64,000 nt of DNA from Microbispora siamensis (GTDB lineage Bacteria; Actinomycetota; Actinomycetes; Streptosporangiales; Streptosporangiaceae), in assembly GCF_016863095.1 (NCBI RefSeq), contig NZ_BOOF01000018.1, forward strand, positions 174,272 to 238,271, given 5' to 3'. Below, in pieces: positions 9,469 to 20,632 of the stretch (position 1 is its first letter; each line of letters starts with the position of its first letter). A model generated the notes under the pieces. The model saw only the letters and a program-made list of their open reading frames with translations, was not told the origin of the DNA and did no database searches. A program made the translations under genes and the position numbers.

Positions 9469-9815
9469 CCGCGGGTGACGTCGACGCCGCCGAAGACGCC
9501 GTAGTTGCGGACGCGGAGGACACGGCCGGAAGGGCTCGGCGTTCCCGGCTCCACGTGGCGGCCGCCGAAAAGGCTGAAGCCCTCGACCTCCACCGTGACG
9601 TCGGCGGGCACCCGCAGCCGTACGCCGCCCGCGATCGAGATCTTCGTCACCGAGGTGACCGGCGCGATCTCGGCCTCGCTCAGGTCGAGGTCGGCTCCGC
9701 CGACGGGAGTGAGGACGACCGTGTCCGCGGGCATCCGCCCCGGCCCCCGGCGCTTGAGGCCGCCGAGGAGGGAGATGCGCCAGTCCGTACGCTGCGATGA
9801 AGGCGTGTTCGTCAT
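9465..9815 (-). CDS. Small LiaF-like / cell-wall-active antibiotic response domain protein
   Basis: About 116 residues from ATG 9815; ATG 9821 and GTG 9824 are upstream in-frame alternatives and none has a convincing ribosome binding site. The N-terminus is polar (TNTPSSQRTDWRIS). The rest is a run of short beta strands with repeated glycine turns (KISIAGGVRLRVP, FSLFGGRHVE, NYGVFGGVDV), typical of the C-terminal beta-helix of LiaF/DUF2154 proteins. No membrane segment is present, so it is a stand-alone soluble version of a domain usually attached to membrane helices or DUF1707. Its role is probably envelope-stress related, inferred from family only. It shares the 9431-9468 terminator with the phosphotransferase gene. 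Confidence 0.65.
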   Translation of the reverse strand: MTNTPSSQRTDWRISLLGGLKRRGPGRMPADTVVLTPVGGADLDLSEAEIAPVTSVTKISIAGGVRLRVPADVTVEVEGFSLFGGRHVEPGTPSPSGRVLRVRNYGVFGGVDVTRG

Positions 9816-9905
9816 GACCATCACGGTACGGATCGGCCGATGCGGCGATAAGTGCCGCGCGTCGTGTCCTGACCCGTGACACCCGTCATATCCGCAGCTC
9901 AGCCG

Positions 9906-11129
9906 TCAGAAGAGCGTGCCGGAGAAGGGCGAGGCGTCTGTGTGGAACAGTTCCTCGGCCGTCTCCAGGGCGCCGTCGCTGTGGACGGTCACCCGTCCGG
10001 CCCTGGCGTGCTGCCACCAGCGGGAACCGCCCAGGTAGAGGGCGGCCAGGGTCGCGACGTCCACAGACAGATCGGCCCCAGAGAGATCGGCCCGGCCCTC
10101 GGTCCTGGCGGCCCCGCCGGCGCTGATCAGGTAGGTCCCGGTGTTGCCGGGCAGCAGGTCGTCGGTGACGGCCAGGACGATCGAGCCGGGGCCCCGATAG
10201 TCGCGCCGCGCCAGCGCGGCGGGCACGTCGACGAGGCGCAGCCACGTCTCGTCGCGGACGGAGACGGTGCGGACGGCGCGGTCGTCGGTCAGCAGCAGCG
10301 GCAGTGGGTCGTCCGGGGCGGTGAACGGCAGGATGATCCGGTCGACGAGGTCGAGGCCGAGCAACCACCGGATCAGCCCCGCGTACGCGTCCGGTGTGGC
10401 GGCGACGAGATCGTCGACGACGATCGCCCGGTCCCGGCTGGTGAACCACTCCGCCGTGTCGGCGGGGTGGTAACGGACGTACCCGTCCTCCGAACCGTCC
10501 TCCCCGTGCACGGCGACGTAGGCGGGGCCGGGGTCCGCGGCCTGCCGTTGCTCCTGCTGCCGCCACCAGGAGGCGGGCCGGCCGATCGCCCCGGTCCAGG
10601 CGGCGGCGGACTCGTAGATCTGGGCGAGCGTCTTCCAGGAGGACGCGGGGTCGGCCAGCCGGACCCGGCCCCCGGGCGGCACGGTCGCGCGGAGCACGGC
10701 CTGCCTGCGGAACACCTCCCGGCGGGCGGCCGACCCCGCGATGCCGTACCCGAAGCGCTCGTAGATGACCGCCTCGGAGGCCCGCAGCGTGGCCGCGATC
10801 TCGCCTCTCGCTGCGGCGTCCGCGAGCTGGCGGCGCATCAGCGCGGTCACGATGCCCCTGCGGGTGTGCGTGGGCAGCACGCCCACGTGCGTGACCGCGG
10901 CGTGCGGGACCCGCGCGCCGCCCGGCACGACCAGCGTGCTCGCGTAGGAGTCCGCCGTGCCGACGAGCTCGGTCCCGTCGAAGGCGCCGAGGGTGCGGCC
11001 GGGTTCGAAGAACTGCGTGACGTCGGTTCCCGCCGGGAGGGGCGGCAGGCCGAGGAGGGCGGTGCGGAACGTCGCCGACGCCGCGAGCAGCTCGTCCTCC
11101 CCGCTCAGCACGCGCACGTCGAAAGTCAT
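9906..11129 (-). CDS. Eis-family GNAT N-acetyltransferase
   Basis: 407 residues from ATG 11129, with a strong AAGGAGAAGAC site. The acetyl-CoA loop is visible as VTHVGVLPTHTRRGIVTALM, with the R-R-G-I pattern of the Eis family. A second GNAT-like region follows, then a C-terminal sterol-carrier-like domain (about 300-407) ending in SPFSGTLF, close to the free-carboxylate terminus that Eis proteins use in catalysis. Eis proteins acetylate primary amines on many substrates, including aminoglycosides. It is the last gene of the 20367-to-9906 operon, 17 bp after a permease gene, so it should be co-transcribed with the sulfur-uptake genes. Its substrate there is unknown; N-acetylation of a sulfur-containing amine is one possibility. 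Confidence 0.88.
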   Translation of the reverse strand: MTFDVRVLSGEDELLAASATFRTALLGLPPLPAGTDVTQFFEPGRTLGAFDGTELVGTADSYASTLVVPGGARVPHAAVTHVGVLPTHTRRGIVTALMRRQLADAAARGEIAATLRASEAVIYERFGYGIAGSAARREVFRRQAVLRATVPPGGRVRLADPASSWKTLAQIYESAAAWTGAIGRPASWWRQQEQRQAADPGPAYVAVHGEDGSEDGYVRYHPADTAEWFTSRDRAIVVDDLVAATPDAYAGLIRWLLGLDLVDRIILPFTAPDDPLPLLLTDDRAVRTVSVRDETWLRLVDVPAALARRDYRGPGSIVLAVTDDLLPGNTGTYLISAGGAARTEGRADLSGADLSVDVATLAALYLGGSRWWQHARAGRVTVHSDGALETAEELFHTDASPFSGTLF

Positions 11130-11146
11130 GTCTTCTCCTTCAGGGG

Positions 11147-12136
11147 TCAGCGGGCGGCGGGGTCGCGCAGGCGGGTGACGACGTCGACGGCGAACGTCGA
11201 GACCACGAAGATGGCGGCGGCGAGGATCGTGGTGCCGATGACGACGGGGAAGTCCCCGCCGACCGCCGCCTCGACGGCGAGCCGTCCGACGCCGTCGAGG
11301 CCGAAGATCTGCTCGGTCACGATGGCCCCGCCCATCAACGCGGCCAGCTCCAGCCCGCCGAGCGTGATGATCGGGTTCAGCGCCGCGCTCAGCGCGTGGC
11401 CGAAATGCACCCTCCGCTCGGTGACGCCCTTGGCCCGCGCCGTACGGATGTAGTCGGAGCCGAGCACATCGAGCATGTTCGCCCGCACGACGCGCTGGAA
11501 GATCCCGATCTCGGCGACGGCGATCGTCAGCCAGGGCAGCGCGAGGTGCCTGGCCCATTCGAAGGGATTCTCGGTGATGCCGACGTAGCCGCTGCTCGGG
11601 AACCACCTGATGCCGTACGTCGAGAGCGTGAAGTACAGGAAGTAGGACAGCAGGATCCCGGTCAGGAACGTCGGGACGGACAGGCCCGCGTAGGACAACG
11701 CGGACAGGATCCGGTCCACCCAGGAGTCCGGCCTCCTGGCCGCCGCCACGCCGAAGAGGATCGACAGCGTCATCCAGATGACGAGCGCGCCCAGCGCCAG
11801 CGACAGCGTCACCGGGATCTTCGACAGGATCAGCTCGGTGACCGGCCGCTGCTGCCGGAACGAGTAGCCGAGGGCGGGCGGCCAGTTGAACAGGCCCATC
11901 GGCGCGCCCTGGATGTCCGGCCCCCGGTAGAGGTAGTGCCAGAGCTGCAGATACCACGGCTCGTCGAGGCGCAGCGCCCGGGTGATGCCGTCCAGGGTCT
12001 CCTGGGTGGCGTTGCGGGGCGCGAGCACCGCGGCGGGGTTGCGGTAGGCGACCCGGGTCATCGCGAACGTGATGACCAGCACGGCCAGCAGGGTCGCGAG
12101 GGCGCGGGCCGCGTGACCCGCGATGTGCCTTCTCAT
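11147..12136 (-). CDS. ABC transporter permease, DppB/OppB type
   Basis: 329 residues from ATG 12136. Six hydrophobic segments; an N-terminal helix followed by a large extracytoplasmic loop, typical of the B subunit of peptide/nickel (PepT) importers. The cytoplasmic EAA-like loop reads RVVRANMLDVLGSDYIRTARAKG-like (about 200-225), which docks on the ATPase. It lies 6 bp after its partner permease and belongs to the same operon as the ATPase and binding protein. Its substrate is not peptides by necessity: PepT importers also carry opines, nickel chelates and sulfur compounds such as glutathione. Confidence 0.92.
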   Translation of the reverse strand: MRRHIAGHAARALATLLAVLVITFAMTRVAYRNPAAVLAPRNATQETLDGITRALRLDEPWYLQLWHYLYRGPDIQGAPMGLFNWPPALGYSFRQQRPVTELILSKIPVTLSLALGALVIWMTLSILFGVAAARRPDSWVDRILSALSYAGLSVPTFLTGILLSYFLYFTLSTYGIRWFPSSGYVGITENPFEWARHLALPWLTIAVAEIGIFQRVVRANMLDVLGSDYIRTARAKGVTERRVHFGHALSAALNPIITLGGLELAALMGGAIVTEQIFGLDGVGRLAVEAAVGGDFPVVIGTTILAAAIFVVSTFAVDVVTRLRDPAAR

Positions 12137-12142
12137 CGCCGG

Positions 12143-13067
12143 CTACCCCTGGGGATCGAGGACGTTGCGGATGCCGGAGCCGATCGCGTTGAACCCCAGC
12201 ACGGTGACGAACATGGCGATGCCGGGCCCGAGCAGGAACCACGGCTGCACCTGGTAGAGGGACGACCGCTGGGCCTCCGCGATCATGTTGCCCCAGCTCG
12301 CCGTGGGCGCCTGGACGCCGACCCCGAGGAACGACAGGGTCGCCTCGGCGAGGATGTTCACGGGAAGCTGGACGGCCCAGTAGACCGCGACCACCGGAAG
12401 CACGTTGGGCAGGATCTCCCGCACGATCAGGCGGCGGCGGCTCACGCCGATCGAGAGCGCCGCCTCCACGAACGGCCGGTTGCGCAGCACGACGACGAGC
12501 CCGCGGGTGAGCCGGGCGAAGTAGGTCCAGGCGAACAGCGAGATCACCAGCACGACGAGCAGCACCGGGTCGACGACGGGCTCCCCGTCGCCGCCCCGGT
12601 TGAGCGCGACCAGGCTGAGCGCGGTCACGACGAACGGGAACGACAGCGCGACGTCGGTGCCCAGGGACAGCAGCCGGTCGGTCCTGCCCGGGAAGAACCC
12701 GGCGACCAGGCCGACGGCCGTGCCGGCGACGAGGGCGAGGGTGGTCGCCGGAATCCCCACCAGCAGGGAGATGCGCGCGCCGTACAGCGTCCGGACCAGC
12801 ACGTCGCGGCCGTTTCCGTCCGCGCCGAGCAGGAAGTGGGCGCTCGGGCCGATCGGCAGCCCGTTCTCGGCCAGGGCCTCCGACCGGAACTGCTGGTCCG
12901 GGCCGTGCCCGGTGAGCGCGGCCGCGACCGGGGCGAGCAGCGCCGCCAGCACGACCACGCCGACCAGGATCAGCCCGGTCCTGGCGGAGCGCTCGGCGAG
13001 GATCGCCCGCAGCACCGGGAACCGGCGCACGTCCGCCTCCTCGGCGTACGCCTCCGCGGTGAGCAGA

Positions 13068-13075
<8 letters not shown>
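12143..13075 (-). CDS. ABC transporter permease, DppC/OppC type
   Basis: 310 residues from ATG 13075, which overlaps the end of the ATPase gene by 8 bp. N-terminal cytoplasmic stretch and first helix (RTGLILVGVVVLAALLAPV), then the characteristic C-subunit motif FLLGADGNGRDVLVRTLYGAR, five further helices and an EAA loop (FVEAALSIGVSRRRLIVREILPN region, split here by context). The SFLGVGVQAPTASWGNMI motif near the C-terminus is diagnostic of the DppC family. It pairs with the permease ending at 11147. Confidence 0.92.
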
Positions 13076-14714
<1,639 letters not shown>

Positions 14715-14723
14715 GACGGCTTC

Positions 14724-16556
14724 CTAACGTGCCGGGCCGACGGCGATGTTGGTGATGTCGGCCTGGGTCGCCAGCGACGACCAGGTCCAGTTGCGCACCC
14801 GGTCGGAGGTGATCGCGACCTTGCGCTTCTCGAACAGCGGGATCCACGGGAGGTCGGCGGAGACCAGCCTGTCGGCCTCGGCCCAGACGGGCCCCGGGTC
14901 GTCGGAGGGGAACGCCTTCGCCGCCAGCTTGTTCAGCTCCGGGTTGTCGTAGCAGATGGCGTGGACGTTGCCGGTGCCGCAGGGCGCGGCGTCGGAGTCG
15001 AGCCAGCCCCCGAGCAGCATCCGCGTGCTCGGCCCCTGCCAGTCGGGCGCGAAGGACGCGCTCAGGAACACGTCCCAGCGGCTCTTCGGGTCCTGCAGGT
15101 ACGCGCTGGACTGGGCGGGCGGGACGGGGATGAGGTTCAGCTCGATCCCGGCCCTCGCGAGGTCGGCCTTGAGCGTGACGGCGATCGTCTCGAACTGCGC
15201 GTTGACGCGGTAGACGGCGTCGAGCTTGAGCCCGTTCGGATACCCGGCCTCGGCGAGCAACTGCTTGGCCTTCTCGGGGTCGCCGGCGTTGCCCGGCGTC
15301 GGGTACGGGTCGAAGTCCTGGTGGCCGAGGATCGTCGAGGTGATGATCTGCCCCAGGGGCCTGGCCGCGATCTTGCCGCCCTGCGCCTGCACGAGGTTGG
15401 CCTTGTTCACGGCGTACGCCAGGGCCTGCCGCACCTTGAGCTTGCGCAGCGCCTCGGCGCCGGGCGAGGTCGCCTCCGGGCGGGCGTTGATCGTGATGAA
15501 GTTGGCCGCCCCGCTGTCGGAGGAGTGCAGGTAGGGGCTGTTGCTCGCCTGGTACTGCTGGATCGTCGACAGCGGCGGCACATCGAGGTAGAGCGACAGG
15601 TCGGCGTCGCCGGATTGGATCTTCTGCACCACCGCGTCCTCGCTGTTGGTGGTGAAGTCCACGACGATCTCGTCGACGTACGCCTTGCGCGCCGGGTCGC
15701 CCGCGTGGTCGTAGCCGGGGACCTTCTTCAGCACCAGGCTGCGTCCCGGCTCGTACGAGGCGATCTGGTAGGGCCCGCTGGAGGGGTAGTTCTTGCGGAA
15801 CTCCAGCGAGTCGCCGACGTACTTGGCGGCAACCTCCTCCGGCAGCGGCGACACGAAGTTCATCGACAGGATGCTGAGGAAGTCGTAGTTCTTCGTGTCC
15901 GAGCGCAGCACCAGCGTCTTGTCGTCGGGCGCGGAGACGCCCGGGATGTCGTGGCTGTCGATGAACGCCTTCGATTTGGCCGGGTCTCCCGGGGGCACCT
16001 TGGCGAACTTCTCGCAGTAGTCGCGGAAGCCGGAGAAGGCGAGCTGGAAGTAGTTGATGGCGGCGACCTGCTTGTTCGGGTCGCAGAACCGCTTGATCGC
16101 GTAGACGAAGTCGCCGGCCACGATCTCGCGGGTGGACGAGCCCGAGTATCTGATGCCGTCGCGCAGGTGGAAGGTGTAGGTCTTGCCGTCCTTGCTCACG
16201 TCCCACGACTTGGCCAGGTCGGGCACGAGCGTGGTGTCGTCCTTGATGTCCTTGGCGCTGCCCGGGTAGGTGACGAGCTGGCGGGTGAGCGCGCGGATGA
16301 TCTCCCAGGAGTCGGTGCTGTACCCGGTGAGGGGGTCGAGCGCGTCGAGGTCGGACTGCAGCGACGCGATGCGCAGCGTGCCGCCGGCGGCGGGGGCTCC
16401 GCCGCCCGCCGCGTCACTCGCGCCGCCGCCCGTGCCGCCGTTCGCGCCGGGGTTGTCCGGCGGAACCGGGCCGGCGCAGGCGGCCAGCAGGGCGGCGCAC
16501 GCGGACGCGGCGAGCAGGGACAGGAGCGGCCGGCGTTCGCGGGGCGTCTTCTTCAT
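14724..16556 (-). CDS. Extracellular substrate-binding lipoprotein, SBP_bac_5 family
   Basis: 610 residues from ATG 16556. Signal peptide MKKTPRERRPLLSLL... ends in a lipobox (LLAAC), so it should be anchored to the outer face of the membrane. A Gly/Ala/Pro linker (about 30-60) precedes the family-5 fold (GGTLRIASLQ, WDVSKDGKTYTFHLRDG, GPYQIASYEPG). It is about 80 residues longer than a typical DppA. It supplies ligand to the importer encoded by the next three genes and follows an SsuD-like gene by 26 bp. The monooxygenase neighbours suggest an organosulfur ligand, but binding specificity cannot be read from sequence. Confidence 0.92.
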   Translation of the reverse strand: MKKTPRERRPLLSLLAASACAALLAACAGPVPPDNPGANGGTGGGASDAAGGGAPAAGGTLRIASLQSDLDALDPLTGYSTDSWEIIRALTRQLVTYPGSAKDIKDDTTLVPDLAKSWDVSKDGKTYTFHLRDGIRYSGSSTREIVAGDFVYAIKRFCDPNKQVAAINYFQLAFSGFRDYCEKFAKVPPGDPAKSKAFIDSHDIPGVSAPDDKTLVLRSDTKNYDFLSILSMNFVSPLPEEVAAKYVGDSLEFRKNYPSSGPYQIASYEPGRSLVLKKVPGYDHAGDPARKAYVDEIVVDFTTNSEDAVVQKIQSGDADLSLYLDVPPLSTIQQYQASNSPYLHSSDSGAANFITINARPEATSPGAEALRKLKVRQALAYAVNKANLVQAQGGKIAARPLGQIITSTILGHQDFDPYPTPGNAGDPEKAKQLLAEAGYPNGLKLDAVYRVNAQFETIAVTLKADLARAGIELNLIPVPPAQSSAYLQDPKSRWDVFLSASFAPDWQGPSTRMLLGGWLDSDAAPCGTGNVHAICYDNPELNKLAAKAFPSDDPGPVWAEADRLVSADLPWIPLFEKRKVAITSDRVRNWTWSSLATQADITNIAVGPAR

Positions 16557-16582
16557 GATGGTCGTCTTTCGCACGGAGTTCT

Positions 16583-17728
16583 TCACGGAGTCGGGCGGGC
16601 GGGGTCGTCCGCCGTCGGGGACGCCAGCAGCCCCCGGGACCGGAGCACGGCGCCGGCGCCCTCGGCGAACCAGTACGCCTCCTCCAGGTGGGGCTGGCCG
16701 GAGAGGATGAAGTGGTCCAGGCCGAGCGCGTGGTACTCCTCGATGCGCTCGGCGACCTCCTCGTGGCTGCCGACCAGGGCGGTGCCCGCGCCACCGCGCA
16801 CCAGGCCGTAACCGGCCCACAGGTTCGGATAGACCTCGAGCCTGCCCGGGTCGCCGCCGTGGAGCTCGTACATGCGCCGCTGGCCCACCGACTCGCTGTT
16901 CGCGAAGTCCTTCTGCAGCGCGGCGATCCGCTCGGGGGTGATCCTCGACAGCAGCCGGTCGGCCTCCGCCCACGCCTGCGCGGAGGTGTCCCTGCTGATG
17001 ACGTGCAGCCGGATGCCGAAGCGCAGCTCGCGCCCCTCGGCCGCGGCGAGTTTGCGCATCCGCTCGAGGCGCTCGGCGATCTGGTCGGGCCGTTCGCCCC
17101 AGGCGAGGTAGACGTCGGCCTGCCGGGCCGCCACCCGCTCCGCGGCCGGGCTCGCGCCGCCGAAGAAGATCTCCGGACGTCCCCAGGGTCCGGCGTCGAC
17201 GCGCGCGTCCTCGATCCGGAAGTGCTCGCCGGCAAAGCTGAACGTCTCTCCCGGCGGCAGGCCGGTGACTCCGCGCAGCACCGCGAGGAACTCGTCGGTG
17301 CGGGCGTAGCGCTGGTCGTGGTCCAGCTGGTCGCCGAAACGCCGCTGCTCGGCGGAGTCCCCGCCGGTCACGACGTTGAGCAGCAGGCGGCCGCCGGAGA
17401 CCCGCTGGAACGTGGCGGCCTGGTGCGCGGCGAGGGTGGGTGAGACCAGCCCGGGGCGGAACGCGACCAGGAACTTCAGCCGTTTCGTCACCTGGGTCAG
17501 CGCGGCCGTGGTGATCCACGCATCCTCGCACCACAGGCCGGTGGGGGTGAGCACGGCCTCGTAGCCGAGTTGCTCCGCCGACCGGGCGATCTGGCCGAGG
17601 TAGTCGACGCTCGGTGCCCGGAAGCCGTCGGCGACGGCGCCGAGCGTCTTCTCCGAGCGGTCACCCGAGCCGACGATGTCGCGGTTGTCGCCGTTGGTGG
17701 GCAGATACCAGTGGATCCGGAGAGTCAT
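16583..17728 (-). CDS. ssuD: FMNH2-dependent alkanesulfonate monooxygenase (SsuD-like)
   Basis: 381 residues, close to the 381 of E. coli SsuD. It matches that family along its length from memory: WYLPTNGD at the N-terminus, GLWCEDAW, RLKFLVAFRPGLVSP, NVVTGGD, RFGIRLHVISRDT, SVGQRRMYELHGG, NLWAGYGLVRGGAGTALVG and GLDHFILSGQPHLEEAYWF. The family uses reduced FMN and O2 to cleave the C-S bond of sulfonates, giving sulfite and an aldehyde. ATG 17728 overlaps the preceding stop (ATGA). It needs a flavin reductase; one is encoded at 20761-21267 in the neighbouring operon. The usual SsuABC transporter is absent, and a peptide-type importer follows instead. Confidence 0.92.
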   Translation of the reverse strand: MTLRIHWYLPTNGDNRDIVGSGDRSEKTLGAVADGFRAPSVDYLGQIARSAEQLGYEAVLTPTGLWCEDAWITTAALTQVTKRLKFLVAFRPGLVSPTLAAHQAATFQRVSGGRLLLNVVTGGDSAEQRRFGDQLDHDQRYARTDEFLAVLRGVTGLPPGETFSFAGEHFRIEDARVDAGPWGRPEIFFGGASPAAERVAARQADVYLAWGERPDQIAERLERMRKLAAAEGRELRFGIRLHVISRDTSAQAWAEADRLLSRITPERIAALQKDFANSESVGQRRMYELHGGDPGRLEVYPNLWAGYGLVRGGAGTALVGSHEEVAERIEEYHALGLDHFILSGQPHLEEAYWFAEGAGAVLRSRGLLASPTADDPARPTP

Positions 17729-19113
17729 GCCGGCACCTCCACGCGTCGGAAGGCGGCGCCGGGGTGGTCGTCGCCGAGCCTGCGCCTGCCGGCGCCCTGA
17801 AGTTTCTCCCGGAAGACCCCGGGTGGGTACGTCTCCCGCACCAGGCCCCTGCGGCGCAGCTCGGGGACGACGTACTCGATGAAGTCCTCGAACGTGCCGG
17901 GGCTGACGGCGTAGCCGAGGTTGTACCCGTCGACACCGGCCTCGTCGGCGAACGACTCGAGCCGGTCGGCCACCGTGCGCGGCCCGCCCACGATCTTGGG
18001 GTGGATGCCGCCGACGCCGATGTATTCGGCGATGTCCCTCAGCGTCCACCTGCGGTCGGCGTCGATGCCGGTGAGCGTGGCCAAGGCCGAGCGCCCGGCG
18101 TCGGTCTCGATGTACTCCAGCGGATGGTCCAGGTCGTAGCGCGACCAGTCGACCCCGGTCCAGGCGGAGAACAGGGCCAGCGCGGCCTCGACGCTGGTGT
18201 AGGAGAGGTAGTCCTCGTACTTGCGCTGCGCCGACTCGTCGTCCGGGCCGGTGACGACGGTCACCGACGTGATGAACTTGACGGACTCGGGGCGGCGCCC
18301 GAGCGCGGCGGCGCGCTCCTTGATGTCGCTGACCGCCCGGCGGATCGACGCCGCGTTCGTCCCGCCGAGGAAGACCACCTCGGCGTTGCGCGCGGCGAAC
18401 TCCCGGCCCCGGGGAGACGTCCCGGCCTGGAAGATGACCGGGGTCCGTTGCGGGGACGGCTCGGACAGGTGTGGGCCGGGCACGGTGTAGTAGCGCCCCT
18501 TGTGCCCGATGGGATGCACCTTGGCCGGGTCGGTGTAGACGCCGCGCTCGCGGTCGCGGACGACCGCGTCGTCCTCCCACGACCCCTCCCACAGCTTGTA
18601 GGTGACGTCGAGGAACTCCTGCGCGCGGTCGTACCGCTCGTCGTGCGCGATCTGCCGGTCGAGGCCGAGGTTGCGCGCGGCGCTGTCCAGCACCGAGGTG
18701 ACCACGTTCCAGGCGATGCGTCCCTCGGTGAGGTGGTCGAGGGTGGTGAACTTGCGCGCCAGCAGGTACGGCTGCTCGTACGTCGTCGAGACGGTGATGC
18801 CGAAGCCGAGGTGCCGGGTCGCCGCCGCCATCGCCGACACCAGCAGCAGCGGGTCGTTCACCGGCGACTGCGCCGCGTTGCGCAGCGACGCGTCGGGCGT
18901 GCCGCCGAAGACGTCGAGGTGGCCGAGGGCGTCGGCGAGGAACAGCGCGTCGAACCCGCCCGACTCCAGGAGCCTGGCGAGGTCGGTCCAGTACGACAGC
19001 GTGGTGTATTCGCTCGCCCGGTCGCTCGGATGCCGCCACAGCCCGGCGGACACGTGACCCACCACGGTCATGGCGAAGCCGTTGAGGATGAGGCGCTTGG
19101 GATACTGACTCAT
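17725..19113 (-). CDS. LLM flavin-dependent monooxygenase, NtaA/SnaA/DszA family
   Basis: 462 residues from ATG 19113. TIM-barrel of the DszA group: LFLADALGHLDVFGG, TTLDHLTEGRIAWNVVTS, YDRAQEFLDVTYKLWEG, VIFQAGTSPRGREFAARNAEVVFLGG, and the family ending REFVPELRRRGLVRETYPPGVFREKL-like (split by context). DszA oxidises dibenzothiophene sulfone and opens the ring; relatives act on nitrilotriacetate, EDTA or dimethyl sulfone. The substrate here is unknown. It sits 15 bp after the DszC-like gene and is coupled to the SsuD-like gene, so the three could act in sequence on one C-S compound, as DszC-DszA do. Confidence 0.9.
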   Translation of the reverse strand: MSQYPKRLILNGFAMTVVGHVSAGLWRHPSDRASEYTTLSYWTDLARLLESGGFDALFLADALGHLDVFGGTPDASLRNAAQSPVNDPLLLVSAMAAATRHLGFGITVSTTYEQPYLLARKFTTLDHLTEGRIAWNVVTSVLDSAARNLGLDRQIAHDERYDRAQEFLDVTYKLWEGSWEDDAVVRDRERGVYTDPAKVHPIGHKGRYYTVPGPHLSEPSPQRTPVIFQAGTSPRGREFAARNAEVVFLGGTNAASIRRAVSDIKERAAALGRRPESVKFITSVTVVTGPDDESAQRKYEDYLSYTSVEAALALFSAWTGVDWSRYDLDHPLEYIETDAGRSALATLTGIDADRRWTLRDIAEYIGVGGIHPKIVGGPRTVADRLESFADEAGVDGYNLGYAVSPGTFEDFIEYVVPELRRRGLVRETYPPGVFREKLQGAGRRRLGDDHPGAAFRRVEVPA

Positions 19114-19128
19114 TTCCGTTCCGCGCCT

Positions 19129-20367
19129 TCAGGAGTAGTAGGTCGGCTCGGGCGACCGGCCGTTGAGGGCGAAGTGACCGATCTCCAGCAGCTTGTAGTG
19201 CGCGGGGTCGTGCAGCGTGTGCGTCCGTACGTTGCGCCAGTGGCGGTCCAGCCCGTACGCGCGGGCGGTCGAGCGGGCCCCGGTCAGCTCGAAGATCCGC
19301 GAGGTGACCTCGAGCGCCACCTCGGTCGAGTGGACCTTGGACTGGTAGGCGGCCACGGCCGCCCGGCCGCGCTCCTCCTCGGTGAGGTCGCCGCCGCGGT
19401 CGATCGCCGCCTGGAGCAACTCCCCCGCCTTGTCGGCGAGCGCCACCGCCGACTCGGCCAGGACCCACAGCCGGCCGTACCGCTCGACCACGAGGGGATC
19501 CTCGGTCGCCGCGGCGGCGCCGGAGGTGAGCCACGGCCGGGACCTGGTCCGGGTGTACTCCAACGCCTCCTGCAGGGCGCCGAGAGCCGCGCCGAGGTAG
19601 AGGTTGCCGTAGGCGAGCTGCCCCTGCGGGACCTGGAGCGTCTCCTGGGGCGTCGCAGGGGTGTCCGGGTGCGTGTAGCCGAGCAGGTCGCCGGCCGTCA
19701 CGCGGACGTCGCGGAGGGTCGTGCCGCCGCTGACCGTCAGCCGCTGGCCGAAGTTGTCCCAGTCGCCGTGGAACTCGATGCCCTCGGCCGGCGAGCGGAC
19801 CGCGAACTGGCCGACGAGCCCCGACACGTCCACGCCGCCGACCACCGCGCCCTCACCGAACCGCACCCAGACGATCAGCGTGTCCGCCACCGCCGCGCCG
19901 CTGGTGAACGGCTTGGAACCGGTCAGCAGGAAGCCGTCGCCGTCCGGCGTGGCCACGACCAGCGGCTCGTACGCGGCCTGGGCGACGGCCGCCACGAACC
20001 AGCCCTCCTCGACGATGCCCTTCGCCCACCGCTCGGCGAGCGCGCGCCCGCCGCCGAGCCCGGCCCGACTGCCCAGGAAGTGGAAGGCCGCGAGCTGGGC
20101 GATCGAGGTGTCGGCCGTGGCGAGGACGCGCACGATCCTGAGGACCTCCTCGTACGTCGCGCCGCCTCCGCCCAGCTCCTCGGGGAGGTGGACGGCGAGC
20201 AGGCCGGACCTGCGCAGCAGGTCGACCTCGGCGACGGGGTCGGCGCCGACGATGTCGCGCTCGGCGGCGTCGGCGCGCAGCCGGTCGGCCGTCTTGAGGG
20301 CCGCCTCGCGCCATTCCTCGAAGCGGCCCGAGCCGGAACGCGGGCGTATCTGGTCGATGAGACTCAT
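19129..20367 (-). CDS. DszC/SfnB-like flavin monooxygenase of the acyl-CoA dehydrogenase fold
   Basis: 412 residues from ATG 20367 (AAGGAATCCC site). It has the acyl-CoA dehydrogenase fold but not a fatty-acid context. Segments AAFHFLGSRAGL, GSKPFTSGAAVADTLIVWV, WDNFGQRLTVSGGTTLRDVRV and the C-terminal LDRHWRNVRTHTLHDPAHYK stretch are typical of DszC and SfnB. DszC uses FMNH2 to convert a thioether to sulfoxide and sulfone. It is the first gene of the 20367-to-9906 operon, after a 330-nt leader carrying a leader peptide and the CCTAC-N7-GTAGG operator. Its substrate is unknown. Confidence 0.9.
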   Translation of the reverse strand: MSLIDQIRPRSGSGRFEEWREAALKTADRLRADAAERDIVGADPVAEVDLLRRSGLLAVHLPEELGGGGATYEEVLRIVRVLATADTSIAQLAAFHFLGSRAGLGGGRALAERWAKGIVEEGWFVAAVAQAAYEPLVVATPDGDGFLLTGSKPFTSGAAVADTLIVWVRFGEGAVVGGVDVSGLVGQFAVRSPAEGIEFHGDWDNFGQRLTVSGGTTLRDVRVTAGDLLGYTHPDTPATPQETLQVPQGQLAYGNLYLGAALGALQEALEYTRTRSRPWLTSGAAAATEDPLVVERYGRLWVLAESAVALADKAGELLQAAIDRGGDLTEEERGRAAVAAYQSKVHSTEVALEVTSRIFELTGARSTARAYGLDRHWRNVRTHTLHDPAHYKLLEIGHFALNGRSPEPTYYS

Positions 20368-20596
20368 GGGATTCCTTGCGGTCGTGCGTGGGGAGGCAGG
20401 GCGCCCGTGCCGTACGCGGAGAGCCGGCGCGCTTCGGGGGCACGGTGCAGGTGAAGGCGCGGGGTCAGAGCGCGATCACGGCGCTCGCGCGGGGACGAGC
20501 GGCCGGGCGGTCTCGCACCGCGGCAGAAGACAGGGGCAACAGGTGCGGGCAGCCGTCGAGGGACGGGCGGTGCCACGAGGGGGCGTAGGGAACGCG

Positions 20597-20620
20597 CCGC
20601 CGGGCGCCGTCGCCCGGCGG
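20597..20620 (-). terminator. GC-rich hairpin in the leader (candidate attenuator)
   Basis: Perfect 10-bp stem CCGCCGGGCG / CGCCCGGCGG around a 4-nt loop. On the minus-strand transcript it begins 12 nt after the stop of the leader peptide (20633) and about 230 nt before the DszC-like gene. Position and strength fit an intrinsic attenuator or pause site coupled to leader translation. There is no U-tract. It could instead be the terminator of the preceding operon, whose last gene ends at 20761. Confidence 0.5.
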
Positions 20621-20632
20621 GGGCGGGAGAGG

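Noticed and set aside
19129..20367. Fatty-acid acyl-CoA dehydrogenase
   Set aside because: The fold is shared, but the C-terminal LDRHWRNVRTHTLHDP region and the neighbours fit DszC/SfnB monooxygenases better. The same applies to 28971-30200.
20368..20632. SAM or other known riboswitch in the long leader
   Set aside because: I could not find the conserved core of a known sulfur riboswitch; only the leader peptide and a simple hairpin are supported.
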